From Gemmatimonadota bacterium (lineage in GTDB: Bacteria > Gemmatimonadota > Gemmatimonadetes > Longimicrobiales > Gaopeijiaceae), in contig JBBEBG010000026.1 of assembly GCA_040882465.1 (NCBI GenBank), forward strand, positions 308,943-372,942: DNA of 64,000 bases. Direction: 5' to 3'. The notes under the pieces are model-generated. The model had not been told where the DNA came from and searched no databases. It saw only the letters and a program-made list of their open reading frames with translations. Positions 17,509-25,769 of this stretch are shown in pieces. Position numbers and translations under genes: made by a program. Within the stretch, counting starts at the first letter, position 1, and each line of letters opens with the position of its first letter.

Positions 17509-17727
17509 GATCGTGTCCTCCTCTGGTCGTGGGAGATGGCGGCAAAGAGGCACGGCGCCGATGAGCCGCGCGGAGACTCGAATCCGCAAGAACCCCGGAC
17601 CTGCTTGGCAGCCCGGGAAAGGGAATAGACAGGGGGGCTCGGGGAGCGTCAAGCCGTTTCGACACGGGTGGGTGACCCGCGAGCCGGCGGCTGGACCGGC
17701 ATCGCTCTTCCCCCTACTCTCCACGCC

Positions 17728-18153
17728 ATGACGTCCCCGAACCGGCCCGACCGACCCCCTCGCGTGCCCGACTGGCTCGCCGTCGGGGCCGGGGGGGTCA
17801 TGGGGACGTTCCTTCGCGCCTGGTCCACCCTCATCGCGGCGCCTGTCGTGGGATGGGAGGCCTGGGCCACCGTCGGCGGCAATCTTGTCGGAGCCTTCAT
17901 CCTCGGATATGTGGCCGGGGCCTTTCTGCGCCACTCCCCGGAGGGGTCTCCCTGGCATCTCTTCCTCTCCACAGGCGTCCTTGGCTCGTTCACAACGTTT
18001 TCGGCGCTCGCCGTGGACCTCCTGCACTTCGCCGATGGCGACTCTGCAGCCGCCGGTGGCCTCTACTTGCTCCTTTCGATCCCCGGGGGAATCGTTGCCG
18101 CCCTGCTCGGGCTGGCCCTGGGGGGAGTCTGGGGCGGGGGGCGGCCCGCGTGA
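17728..18153 (+). CDS. crcB: Fluoride channel subunit CrcB/Fluc (first of pair)
   Basis: 141 residues with four hydrophobic segments and the Fluc signatures: GGVMGTFLRAW, GNLVGAFILGY and GVLGSFTTFSAL (the FTTFS fluoride-path motif). Fluc proteins are dual-topology dimers that export toxic fluoride. The ATG at 17728 follows a Pro-rich UTR without a strong ribosome-binding site, and I could not make out a fluoride riboswitch upstream. The stop overlaps the GTG of the second crcB by four bases. Paired genes usually encode antiparallel heterodimers. Confidence 0.88.
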   Translation: MTSPNRPDRPPRVPDWLAVGAGGVMGTFLRAWSTLIAAPVVGWEAWATVGGNLVGAFILGYVAGAFLRHSPEGSPWHLFLSTGVLGSFTTFSALAVDLLHFADGDSAAAGGLYLLLSIPGGIVAALLGLALGGVWGGGRPA

Positions 18154-18566
18154 ACCTCGCACTCCTTCCCCTGGTGGCACTCGTCGGTGGGATCGGGGCG
18201 ATCGCGCGCTACGCGGTGATCCGCGTGGTGGTCCGGGCCGCGAGGCGCCGAAGCGGTTCGACGGGAGCGGCGGTCACCGCCCCCGAGCTCGGTCGCGCAC
18301 TCGGGACGGCTTCCGTGAATCTCCTGGGTGCGGCCGCGGCTGGCGCTCTCTTCGGGATTATGGGACCGGCGGCCGCTTCGGTCTGGGGAGCCGTCCTCGG
18401 AGTCGGCTTCCTCGGCGCGTTCACGACCTTCTCCGCGTGGATGCTCGAAGTAGTCGGGCTTTGGCTGTCCCATCGGCGCACGGCAGCGATCCTCCACCTC
18501 TTCGGCACGCTCGTCACCGGAGTCGTCCTCGCCGCCACTGCGTACGGGCTCGTCGCCAGCGGCTGA
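18150..18566 (+). CDS. crcB: Fluoride channel subunit CrcB/Fluc (second of pair)
   Basis: 138 residues, GTG start at 18150 inside the upstream stop (GTGA). It shares the Fluc motifs of its neighbour: GGIGAIARYAV, ASVNLLGAAAAGAL and GFLGAFTTFSAW. Compared with the first copy it has a longer Arg-rich stretch after the first helix (RAARRRSG), the kind of charge difference expected if the two subunits insert in opposite orientations. Together they should form one heterodimeric fluoride exporter. A strong hairpin follows 30 bases after the stop. Confidence 0.88.
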   Translation: MNLALLPLVALVGGIGAIARYAVIRVVVRAARRRSGSTGAAVTAPELGRALGTASVNLLGAAAAGALFGIMGPAAASVWGAVLGVGFLGAFTTFSAWMLEVVGLWLSHRRTAAILHLFGTLVTGVVLAATAYGLVASG

Positions 18567-18595
18567 GGCGAGCCGGAACTACAAGCGGAACGACA

Positions 18596-18636
18596 AGAGG
18601 GGGGCCCCCCCCCGCGCATCGCCGGGGCCCCTCTCT
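18596..18636. terminator. Strong hairpin between crcB and beta-propeller genes
   Basis: The arms 18596-18608 (AGAGGGGGGCCCC) and 18624-18636 (GGGGCCCCTCTCT) pair over 13 positions with one G-T wobble, around a 15-base loop. It lies between two convergent genes. No T-run follows on either strand, so it may act with Rho or as an mRNA 3' end protector. Confidence 0.5.
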
Positions 18637-18675
18637 ACTCGCGAAAAAAACGGGTCGATGCCGGCGTTCCTCCGG

Positions 18676-19827
18676 TCAGTTCATCCCTCTCCAGACGTAC
18701 CGCTGGAGCTTCCGAGGTCCAACCTCGGCCCCGTAGATCACCCCGTTCCGATCCACTGCCACCCCTTCCGCGGCGCAGGTCCCGCCGCAATTCGGGAAGG
18801 GATCCGGAATAAGGTACAAGACCTCACCGGTGATCGCGCTTCCGATCCGAATCCCTCGCTCCCATGCGTGCGCCGGATTCACCGATCCGGACTCGGAGTC
18901 CGCCGAGTAGAGCATGTCGTTGTTGTCAATGTCCAGCCCACTGGCGCGGCTGAACTGATACCACATGTCGATGAAGGTCCCATCCTGATCGAAGATCTGG
19001 ACCCGGTTGTTGCTCCGGTCGCCGACGAAGAGCCGCCCCCGCGAATCCATTGCGAGCGCGTGCGGCTGCATGAACTGACCGGGTCCCGTCCCCATCTCAC
19101 CCCAGGCCATCAGGAACTCGCCTTCGCTGTTGAACTTGAGGATCCGGGCCGGCGCGGTCTCCGCATTGTTCCCATGCCCCTCCGCGACGAAGATGTCGCC
19201 GTTCGGGGCCACGAGGACATCGTTCGGCTGCCAAAAGAAGTCCTGCCCTTCTCCCGCGGCCTCCCTCTCCGCAAGGGACACCCCCCCCCGCCGCCCCAGC
19301 GACATCAGGAGCTCCCCCTCCGGGCTGAACTTGTGAACCTGCATCCCGTAGATCTGGTCGGGCGGCGTATCCGCGGCGGCCTGTCCAGCCACGCTCTGTT
19401 GGCCATCCGTCACCCAGACATTGCCCTCATGATCCACATGAATTCCGTGCGGCCAGACGACGATCCCCGCGCCGAAACTCGTCACCAGGTTCCCATCGGG
19501 ATCGAACTTCAGGACCGGATCGAGCTCGGGGAGCCCGCGGCAGGTGTTCTGGCCACACCGCTCTCCGACCCAGACGCTCACTCCGTCGACGTCAATGTCC
19601 ACCGCGCTGGTGGATCCCCAGGGACGACCGGGCGGTTCGTCCGCCCACCCCTCGATCGTCCGGAAGGGGTTGGGAAGGAGGTTGGTCCTGAGGTGGTCCA
19701 ACTGCGCGGATCCCATCGCCGGTACCGCGAGGAGCACGGCCGCCGCGAAAACGAGTGCCCCACGCGAACCCACGTAGCTGTTCTCTTGCACCGCCGTGCC
19801 TCCTGTCATGGATGAATGGGAACTCAC
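18676..19827 (-). CDS. Secreted NHL-type six-bladed beta-propeller, copy 2
   Basis: About 383 residues with a signal peptide (ALVFAAAVLLAVPAMGSAQ). Propeller repeats include FGAGIVVWPHGIHVDHEGN, FFWQPNDVLVAPNGDIFVAE and MQPHALAMDSRGRLFVGDRS, like NHL proteins and peptidyl-alpha-hydroxyglycine lyases. Cysteine pairs (ERCGQNTC, CGGTC) probably form disulfides, supporting export. It is a close paralogue of the upstream gene. GTG 19827 overlaps that gene's stop; ATG 19809 is an equally possible start. The His and Asp positions of the lyase family could bind metal, but enzymatic activity is unproven. Confidence 0.82.
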   Translation of the reverse strand: MSSHSSMTGGTAVQENSYVGSRGALVFAAAVLLAVPAMGSAQLDHLRTNLLPNPFRTIEGWADEPPGRPWGSTSAVDIDVDGVSVWVGERCGQNTCRGLPELDPVLKFDPDGNLVTSFGAGIVVWPHGIHVDHEGNVWVTDGQQSVAGQAAADTPPDQIYGMQVHKFSPEGELLMSLGRRGGVSLAEREAAGEGQDFFWQPNDVLVAPNGDIFVAEGHGNNAETAPARILKFNSEGEFLMAWGEMGTGPGQFMQPHALAMDSRGRLFVGDRSNNRVQIFDQDGTFIDMWYQFSRASGLDIDNNDMLYSADSESGSVNPAHAWERGIRIGSAITGEVLYLIPDPFPNCGGTCAAEGVAVDRNGVIYGAEVGPRKLQRYVWRGMN

Positions 19828-20936
19828 CGGCGCACGTACCGCTGCAGCCGGCCGGGAGAGGGCCCGACCTCGGCCCCGTAAATATTCCCGTTACGGTCCG
19901 CGACGACACCCTCGGCCGTGCAGGTTCCCGAGCAGTCCGGATTCGGATCGGGAATGAAGGCGGTAATCTCGCCCGTGCGGGCGCTTCCGACGCGGATTCC
20001 GCGCAGCCATGCGCCATGCGCTGCGTTCACGGAGCCCGACTCGGAGTCGGCGCCGTAAAGGACGTCGTTCGCGTCAATGTAGATCCCGCTCAGGCGGCTG
20101 AACTGGTACCACTGGTCGATGAAGTTCCCGTCCTGATCGAAGATTTGGATCCGGTTGTTCCCACGATCCGCCACGAAGAGCCGTCCCTGCGAGTCCATGG
20201 CCAGCGAGTGCGGCTGGTTGAACTGGCCGGGGTCCGTGCCCCGCCCACCCCACGTCATGAGGAGGTTCCCCTGCGGATCGAACTTGTAGATCAGGTCCGT
20301 GGGGGTGCCGTGGCCTTCCGCGACGAAGATGTTCCCGTTCGGCGCTACGAAGACATCGTTGGGTTGCCAGAAGAAGCTTTCGCTCGCGGCGGCGCCTTCG
20401 CGCTGGGCGACGGGAACCCCGCCCTCCTGTCCCAACGTCATCAGAAGCTCGCCCGTGGGGCTGAACTTGAGGACCTGCTGGCCGTAGATCCGGTCCGGCA
20501 TCGGGCCGGGATCACCACCGCCGCGCGGTGCTTGGGGCCGGTTGTCCTGCCCGTCCACGACCCAGACGTTCCCCTGGAAGTCCACATGGATCCCGTGCGG
20601 CCAGACGATCAGTCCGGCCCCAAAGCTCTCCACGAGGTTTCCGTTCTGATCGAACTTGAGGACCGGATCGAGCGTGTTGTTGACGAGACAACCACGCTGA
20701 TTGGTGGAGCAGCGCTCCGCGACCCAGATGCTGACGCCATCCGCGTCCACATCCACAGCGCTCGTCGAGCCCCAGGCGCGGCCGGCGGGCATCTTCGCCC
20801 ACCCCTCGACCGTCTGGTAGGGGTTCGGAAGGTTGTTCGTGGGCTGCATGTCCGCCTGCGCATGGAGCGAAGCGGGGACGACGAGAAGCGCGGCGGTCCA
20901 GACGAGACCGGAGCGCGCACGGTGTGACGGAGACAT
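19824..20936 (-). CDS. Secreted NHL-type six-bladed beta-propeller, copy 1
   Basis: 370 residues starting at ATG 20936 (MSPSHRARSGLVWTAALLVV), with a signal peptide ending near LHAQ. Propeller blades repeat the pattern WPHGIHVDFQGNVWVVDGQ, QPNDVFVAPNGNIFVAEGHG, QPHSLAMDSQGRLFVADRGN and RIQIFDQDGNFI. Conserved cysteines ERCSTNQRGC and CSGTC match those of the downstream paralogue, and most blocks align residue for residue, indicating tandem duplication. It probably acts in the periplasm or outside. The longer frame to 21071 only adds a non-coding leader. Similarity to PAL-type lyases suggests, but does not prove, catalytic activity. Confidence 0.84.
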   Translation of the reverse strand: MSPSHRARSGLVWTAALLVVPASLHAQADMQPTNNLPNPYQTVEGWAKMPAGRAWGSTSAVDVDADGVSIWVAERCSTNQRGCLVNNTLDPVLKFDQNGNLVESFGAGLIVWPHGIHVDFQGNVWVVDGQDNRPQAPRGGGDPGPMPDRIYGQQVLKFSPTGELLMTLGQEGGVPVAQREGAAASESFFWQPNDVFVAPNGNIFVAEGHGTPTDLIYKFDPQGNLLMTWGGRGTDPGQFNQPHSLAMDSQGRLFVADRGNNRIQIFDQDGNFIDQWYQFSRLSGIYIDANDVLYGADSESGSVNAAHGAWLRGIRVGSARTGEITAFIPDPNPDCSGTCTAEGVVADRNGNIYGAEVGPSPGRLQRYVRR

Positions 20937-21089
20937 CGAGTTGGACCCTTTCAGCGAGGTGAACGGGACGGGCGGGGGCACGGCCCCGCCGCGGAAATTT
21001 CCGGGCAGGCAAGGTAGGACCGGGTCCCCCCATTGCCAAGTGCCACTCGGCCCGGGGAGAGCCGATCCCACACTCCCCGGGGAGGGGAA

Positions 21090-21162
21090 TGGTCGCTGCT
21101 GGACTCGAACCAGCGACCCCTACGATGTGAACGTAGTGCTCTACCAGCTGAGCTAAGCGACC
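21090..21162 (-). tRNA. tRNA-Val (CAC)
   Basis: On the minus strand the cloverleaf is complete: acceptor GGTCGCT/AGCGACC, D-arm GCTCAGCTGGTAGAGC, anticodon stem CTACG/CGTAG with loop TTCACAT (anticodon CAC), and T-arm GCTGGTTCGAGTCCAGC. The discriminator is A; the CCA end is not encoded. Confidence 0.95.
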
Positions 21163-21164
21163 TA

Positions 21165-21237
21165 TACCCCCACGGGGAATCGAACCCCGGTTTCCTGGCT
21201 GAGAACCAGGTGTCCTAGGCCACTAGACGATGGGGGC
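21165..21237 (-). tRNA. tRNA-Glu (CTC)
   Basis: Minus-strand cloverleaf with acceptor GCCCCCA/TGGGGGT, anticodon stem CCTGG/CCAGG around TTCTCAG (anticodon CTC), and T-arm CGGGGTTCGATTCCCCG. The discriminator is A. It lies two bases upstream of tRNA-Val in transcription order, so both are likely cut from one transcript. Confidence 0.95.
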
Positions 21238-21350
21238 CGAGTGCGGGCTCGGGCGGCCCGCGGGACCCTCGGTTTCGAGGGACCGCAAGTATATGAACCC
21301 CCCATCGGGCGATCAAGGCCCGGGGCCTGGCGCGCCGCCTCTTCGTCCCC

Positions 21351-22103
21351 CTACCAGGCGGGTTCCGTTTTTAGCGGAATGGATTCGTCCGGCGTGGAGG
21401 GGTTCTCGCTCCCGTGGAGGAGGAAGGCCAGCACCTCATCGAGCGTCCGCCTGTCGCTGAGAAGCCCGTGATGCGAAGGACAGCAGACCTCGACGTTTCG
21501 TGCGCCGGGGAGCATCGCCGAAGAGCTCGGGATCACGTTGAGATCCACCGGCGTGCGAATCGCCAGGATCTCGATGGGGAGGCCGACCGTCTCTCCGTTG
21601 AGCCGATCGAGGAATGCGCTTCCCGGCACCATCTCGCGTCCGCCGTCCCCCCAGGCGAGCGCGGCGGTCACCGTGCCCCGGTGAGGGGTCCCGAGGAATA
21701 CCGCGCGCCGGATTCTCCGTTCGCCCCCCTGCGACCGCATGTATTCACGCACGGCGAGGCCCCCCATGGAGTGCGCCACGATATCCACCTGCGTGGCACC
21801 CGTCCGCATCCGGATCGCGTCCACGGCGCGGGCGATCTGGAAGGCGTTTAATTCGTTGCTCCCGATCGGGTCCTGAAAGGTGACGCCCGACACGAGCTCG
21901 GAAGGCCACCCCTCCTCGAGAAGGCGGGCCCGGATCGGCGCGAGCTCGGAGGCCCGGTCCCTCCAGCCAGGAACGAGGAGGACAGGAAAGGTCTCGGCTC
22001 GTGCCGAAAGGGCCGCCTCCTGGGCGTTCGCTCCCATCGGAGCGAAGCACGCCAGAGAGACCGCCAGCACCAGCGCCCTTCGATGGTTTCCGATGATTCT
22101 CAT
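21351..22103 (-). CDS. Secreted lipase, alpha/beta hydrolase (class 2 lipase type)
   Basis: 250 residues with a signal peptide (LVLAVSLACFAPMGANAQ). The hydrolase core shows FPVLLVPGWRDR, the nucleophile elbow VDIVAHSMGG (Ser112) followed by AVREYMR, and GTPHRGT, the usual block after the second strand. A late His is present in CCPSHHGLLSD. This matches triacylglycerol lipase/esterase families with small secreted proteins. The ATG has AGAGGATGG upstream. It is transcribed toward the tRNA pair and is divergent from the FabL-like gene. Substrate is not inferable beyond acyl esters. Confidence 0.85.
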   Translation of the reverse strand: MRIIGNHRRALVLAVSLACFAPMGANAQEAALSARAETFPVLLVPGWRDRASELAPIRARLLEEGWPSELVSGVTFQDPIGSNELNAFQIARAVDAIRMRTGATQVDIVAHSMGGLAVREYMRSQGGERRIRRAVFLGTPHRGTVTAALAWGDGGREMVPGSAFLDRLNGETVGLPIEILAIRTPVDLNVIPSSSAMLPGARNVEVCCPSHHGLLSDRRTLDEVLAFLLHGSENPSTPDESIPLKTEPAW

Positions 22104-22305
22104 CCGACCATCCTCTCGAGATCCATTTCCTTATCGATTTCCTTCCCGGCCGACCCACCGCCTCGCGCGTCGGCCGGGCGGTTCCGCGATGCCCGGCCCC
22201 CCTCTATCTTCCCCCGAGATCCTCCAGGGCTCCGATCCGGGATACCCCGCGGGGACCGATTAGGATCGGCCGCTTCCCTTCGCGTCCCTCAAAGGAATGG
22301 ATGGC

Positions 22306-23097
22306 ATGGCTCCCGACGCCGGAACCCAACGATGGGCCCTGGTCCTCGGCGCGTCCAGCGGATTCGGTGAAGCGTGCGCCCGGGCCTTCGCTGGGGCCGG
22401 TTATCACATCTTCGGGGTCCACCTCGACCGGCGGCCCGGGCTGGAGAAGGTGGAGGCGCTCAAAGCGGATCTCGTCGCAGTCGGGAGGAAGGCGGTCTTC
22501 TTCAACATCAACGCGGCGGATCCCGAGAAGATGGAGGCCGCCGTCGAGGAGATGGCCTCGCACCTCTCTCCTGGCGACGACATCGGCGTCCTCATGCACT
22601 CCCTCGCCTTCGGGACCCTCCGCCCCTTCGTGGGGGACGAGGCGGTGACGCCCGCCCAGATGGACATGACCGTGCGCGTGATGGCTCACTCCCTCGTGGA
22701 CTGGACGCGGGCCATCGTAAACCGGGGGCTCATGGGGCGGGGGGGACGGATCTTCGCGATGACCTCCTCGGGTTCGACGCGAGCGATTCCCTCATACGGC
22801 CCGGTCTCCGCCGCGAAGGCCGCGCTCGAATCGCACTGCCGGCAGCTCGCCTACGAGCTCGCCCCGAGAGGGATCACGGCCAACGCGCTTCGCGGCGGCG
22901 TCACCGACACACCCGCCCTCCGGAAGATTCCCGGGAGCGACGTCCTCCTCGAACACGCTCTCGCGCGAAACCCCTCGCGTCGCCTCACGACTCCCGAGGA
23001 TGTCGCGGCTGCGGCGGTCGCCCTCTCCTCTCCATTGACTCATTGGGTCACCGGGAACGTGATCAACGTGGACGGGGGTGAGGAGATCACGGGGTAG
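22306..23097 (+). CDS. Enoyl-ACP reductase, FabL-like SDR
   Basis: A 263-residue short-chain dehydrogenase. The cofactor loop is LGASSGFGEACARAF. The catalytic segment SYGPVSAAKAAL has Tyr and Lys separated by six residues, the Y-x6-K spacing of enoyl-ACP reductases rather than the Y-x3-K of ordinary SDRs. The C-terminal block GGVTDTPALRKIPGSDVLLE resembles Bacillus FabL. It should perform the last reduction of each fatty-acid elongation cycle, using NADPH. ATG 22297 is in frame but touches the AAAGGA ribosome-binding site; ATG 22306 has proper spacing and is preferred. It is a single gene, convergent with an aminotransferase. Confidence 0.8.
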   Translation: MAPDAGTQRWALVLGASSGFGEACARAFAGAGYHIFGVHLDRRPGLEKVEALKADLVAVGRKAVFFNINAADPEKMEAAVEEMASHLSPGDDIGVLMHSLAFGTLRPFVGDEAVTPAQMDMTVRVMAHSLVDWTRAIVNRGLMGRGGRIFAMTSSGSTRAIPSYGPVSAAKAALESHCRQLAYELAPRGITANALRGGVTDTPALRKIPGSDVLLEHALARNPSRRLTTPEDVAAAAVALSSPLTHWVTGNVINVDGGEEITG

Positions 23098-23175
23098 GCG
23101 GCCGCCGCGGGTGCGCGGCGCACGCAAACTTCCACCATCCGCCCATCCGCCGCGCTCGCGTGGCGCGAGCCCGTC

Positions 23176-24588
23176 TCAGCGGGTCCGCATGCGCGCCACG
23201 AGCTCCTCGAGTGTGGCGGCGGCCCAATCGAGCTGCGTTCTGCTGATGGTCAGGGGAGGCGTAATCTCCACGACTTCCCCCCGGTCACCCGCGGCGAGCA
23301 CGAGCAGCCCCCGTCGCAACGCCTCTTTCGCGAGCCGGGCTCCGCCCCCTTCCCAGGGATCGGGTCTCCGATCCGATCCGGGCTCCGGAGGACGGACGAG
23401 CTCGATCCCGATAAAGAGCCCCCTTCCGCGCACGGCCCCAACGTGGGGAAGGTCTCCGAGCGACTCCCGCAGCCGCACCAGAAGTCGTTCCCCCTCGGCG
23501 CGTGACCGCGCCACGAGCCCTTCGTCCTCCAGGACATCGAGAAAGGCGAGGGATGCGGCGCACGCGAGGGGGTGTCCAAGGAAGGTCGAGGTGTGGAGCG
23601 CCTCTCCCTTGGACGGGGGCCAGGCATCCATCACCTCGCGCGGCCCCAAGCAAGCGCTGAGTGGGAGCCCGCCCCCGAGCGACTTCCCCAGGCAAAGAAT
23701 GTCGGGGACGATCCCCTCCTCCTGAAACGCGAAGAGGGAGCCGGTCCGCCCGAACCCGGTGAAGACCTCGTCCACGATCAGCGCGACCCGCGCTTCCCGC
23801 GCACGGTCCGCGAGAGCTGCGAGAAAACCGGGCGGCGCGAGGCGAATTCCCCCCCGCCCCTGGATCGGTTCGACGATGACGCATCCGGGCGGCTCGCCGC
23901 GGTCCGCCCCTTCGATCAGCGCTTCGTTGAACGCTTCGAGAGCCCGCACCGCCCCGGAGTGGCCGTCGCGCCCGGCATCCGGGAAGGGAATGTGAAACAC
24001 GCTTTTGGGAATCCGCGAGCGAAAGGGAGCTCGAAAGGCCTGGCGCGCCGTGACGGAAAGAGCTCCGAGGGTCAGGCCGTGGTATCCCCCCTGGAAGGCG
24101 ACGACGCCCCCCTTCCCGGTGAGGAGCTGCGCGGTCTTGAGCGCGATCTCGACCGCCTCCGACCCCGTGGACGCGAGGACGGCGCGCGGTTCCTCGAAGG
24201 GGGTCAACGCCCCGAGGCGCTCGAGGAGGGCGACTTTCGCGGCGGGGGGATGGACGTCTCCCATCCCATGCGCGAGCAGGGCCGCCTGCCGAACCACCGC
24301 CTCCACGATGCGCGGGTGCTGGTGTCCCGCGGCGGCGACCCCGAATGCCCCGGTGAGATCGAGGAAGACGTTGCCGTCGGCGTCGCGCACGTTGGATCCG
24401 CGCGCCGCGCGCCAGAAGACGGGCCACTCGTCGTCGGTGTAAGTGACGTTGCGTGATTCGACTGCCGCCAGCCGCTCCCCGAGCGCACGCGAAGCCGGCC
24501 CGGGAATGGGCCCGGTGACGGCCGGAAGGAGCGATCCGAGCTCGGGCACCGCCCTCCCCGCCTCACCCTGGGTGTGATTTTCCGTCAT
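23176..24588 (-). CDS. Class III PLP-dependent aminotransferase
   Basis: 470 residues. Hallmarks of class III (ornithine/GABA type) aminotransferases: DADGNVFLDLTGAFGVAAAG, AVLASTGSEAVEIALKTAQ, FQGGYHGLT, VALIVDEVFTGFGRTG and DILCLGKSLGGGLPLSA with the PLP-binding Lys. TSTFLGHPLACAAS and the GRGLFIGIEL block are also typical. It transfers amino groups from an omega-amine or amino acid to a keto acid; the exact substrate is not set by motif. ATG 24588 is chosen over an in-frame start at 24675, which adds a Gly/Arg-rich lead. It is divergent from the regulator gene at 24722, which may control it. Confidence 0.85.
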   Translation of the reverse strand: MTENHTQGEAGRAVPELGSLLPAVTGPIPGPASRALGERLAAVESRNVTYTDDEWPVFWRAARGSNVRDADGNVFLDLTGAFGVAAAGHQHPRIVEAVVRQAALLAHGMGDVHPPAAKVALLERLGALTPFEEPRAVLASTGSEAVEIALKTAQLLTGKGGVVAFQGGYHGLTLGALSVTARQAFRAPFRSRIPKSVFHIPFPDAGRDGHSGAVRALEAFNEALIEGADRGEPPGCVIVEPIQGRGGIRLAPPGFLAALADRAREARVALIVDEVFTGFGRTGSLFAFQEEGIVPDILCLGKSLGGGLPLSACLGPREVMDAWPPSKGEALHTSTFLGHPLACAASLAFLDVLEDEGLVARSRAEGERLLVRLRESLGDLPHVGAVRGRGLFIGIELVRPPEPGSDRRPDPWEGGGARLAKEALRRGLLVLAAGDRGEVVEITPPLTISRTQLDWAAATLEELVARMRTR

Positions 24589-24721
24589 CCCGCCGGAAGT
24601 GTTGGGATCCGGGCGGCGGCGGCGCTGATTGCGCCCTCGCGCACGAGATCCACCCTGTTGCCCCGCATTCTCCATATCTTAGTGGAGCGCCTGCCCGACG
24701 AGCCAACGAGAGGACGGACGA

Positions 24722-25732
24722 ATGACCGCGATCTGGGGCGGATACGATGGAGAGGTGAAGAAGAAGAAATCTGTCGCGCTTCAACCGGACCCGGCCTCGG
24801 ACCTGGTCGGAGAGTCGCAGGAGTTCCTCAACGCCCTCTCGACCGTGCGCCGCCTCATCGGCGAGGGATCGCCGATCATCGTCCTCCAGGGTGAGTCGGG
24901 AACCGGAAAGACGGTCTTCGCCCGGAGCATCCACTACCGCGGGGCGAGCCCGGCCGACCCCTTCCTGACGGTGCAGTGCTCCCTCCTCCCCACCGAGCTG
25001 ATCGAGCCCGAGCTTTTCGGGGCTCCCGCCGGATCCCTTCCGGGACAGACCGAGCGGAAGCCTGGAATTCTCGAGCTCGCCGGGAGAGGAACCGTCTTCC
25101 TGGACGACGTGCAGGTCCTCCCCCCCACCCTGCAAAGCCGGCTCCTCGATCTCCTTCGGGAGGAGCCGGGAAGCCCAGCGCTCCACTGCCGGGTTCTCGC
25201 GGCCTCACGCAATTGGCCTCCACCGGAAGGGAGCCAGGAGCCGGTCCAGCCCGACTTTCACATCCTCCTCATGCGGCACGCCGTCGAGCTCCCGCCGCTC
25301 CGCAAGCGTGGCCGCGACCTCGAGATCCTCGTCCGCCACTTCCTGGACCGGTGGGGCGCGGAGCGCGGGGTGCCGGCCCCCGACTGCGAGCCCGAGGCGA
25401 TCGCCGCTCTCTACGCGCACCCCTGGCCCGGAAACGTCCGGGAGCTCCGTAACACCGTCGAGCGCGCGGCCCGGCTCGCTTCCGGAGGACGGATTCGTAT
25501 CGGGCACCTCCAGATCCAGACGCGCGAGCATCGCGCCCTCGCCGGCCAGGGCGAATTCGCCCCGGATATGATCGTCATCCCGGCCACCGGAAAGCCACTC
25601 GAACAGATCGAGCGGGAGGCTCTCGCGGCCTCTCTCGGCCTGGCGGGGGGAAACCGCGACGCGGCAGCCGGCCTCCTCAAGATCGATCGCTCCACCCTCG
25701 ACGAAAAGCTGGCCAAGCACGGCATCGGCTGA
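24722..25732 (+). CDS. Sigma54-type AAA+ regulator lacking GAFTGA
   Basis: 336 residues comprising an NtrC-like AAA+ domain and a C-terminal Fis-type helix-turn-helix (AASLGLAGGNRDAAAGLLKI followed by DRSTLDEKL). There is no N-terminal sensor domain. Walker A is GESGTGKT (57-64), and the Walker B region reads RGTVFLDDVQVL. At the place of the sigma54-contacting GAFTGA loop the sequence is ELFGAPAGSLPGQTERKPG, so the loop is absent. Sensor and linker blocks ([32 protein letters not shown]) remain. It therefore probably acts as a DNA-binding regulator without sigma54 activation, somewhat like TyrR. It is divergent from an aminotransferase gene, its likely target. Confidence 0.82.
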   Translation: MTAIWGGYDGEVKKKKSVALQPDPASDLVGESQEFLNALSTVRRLIGEGSPIIVLQGESGTGKTVFARSIHYRGASPADPFLTVQCSLLPTELIEPELFGAPAGSLPGQTERKPGILELAGRGTVFLDDVQVLPPTLQSRLLDLLREEPGSPALHCRVLAASRNWPPPEGSQEPVQPDFHILLMRHAVELPPLRKRGRDLEILVRHFLDRWGAERGVPAPDCEPEAIAALYAHPWPGNVRELRNTVERAARLASGGRIRIGHLQIQTREHRALAGQGEFAPDMIVIPATGKPLEQIEREALAASLGLAGGNRDAAAGLLKIDRSTLDEKLAKHGIG

Positions 25733-25769
25733 GCCTCGCCGTCCCCCGGCGCGCGGATTCGCCTGAGAA

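Noticed and set aside
17509..17727. Possible fluoride riboswitch ahead of crcB
   Set aside because: I could not find the conserved GGNGATG-type core; a covariance search would be decisive.
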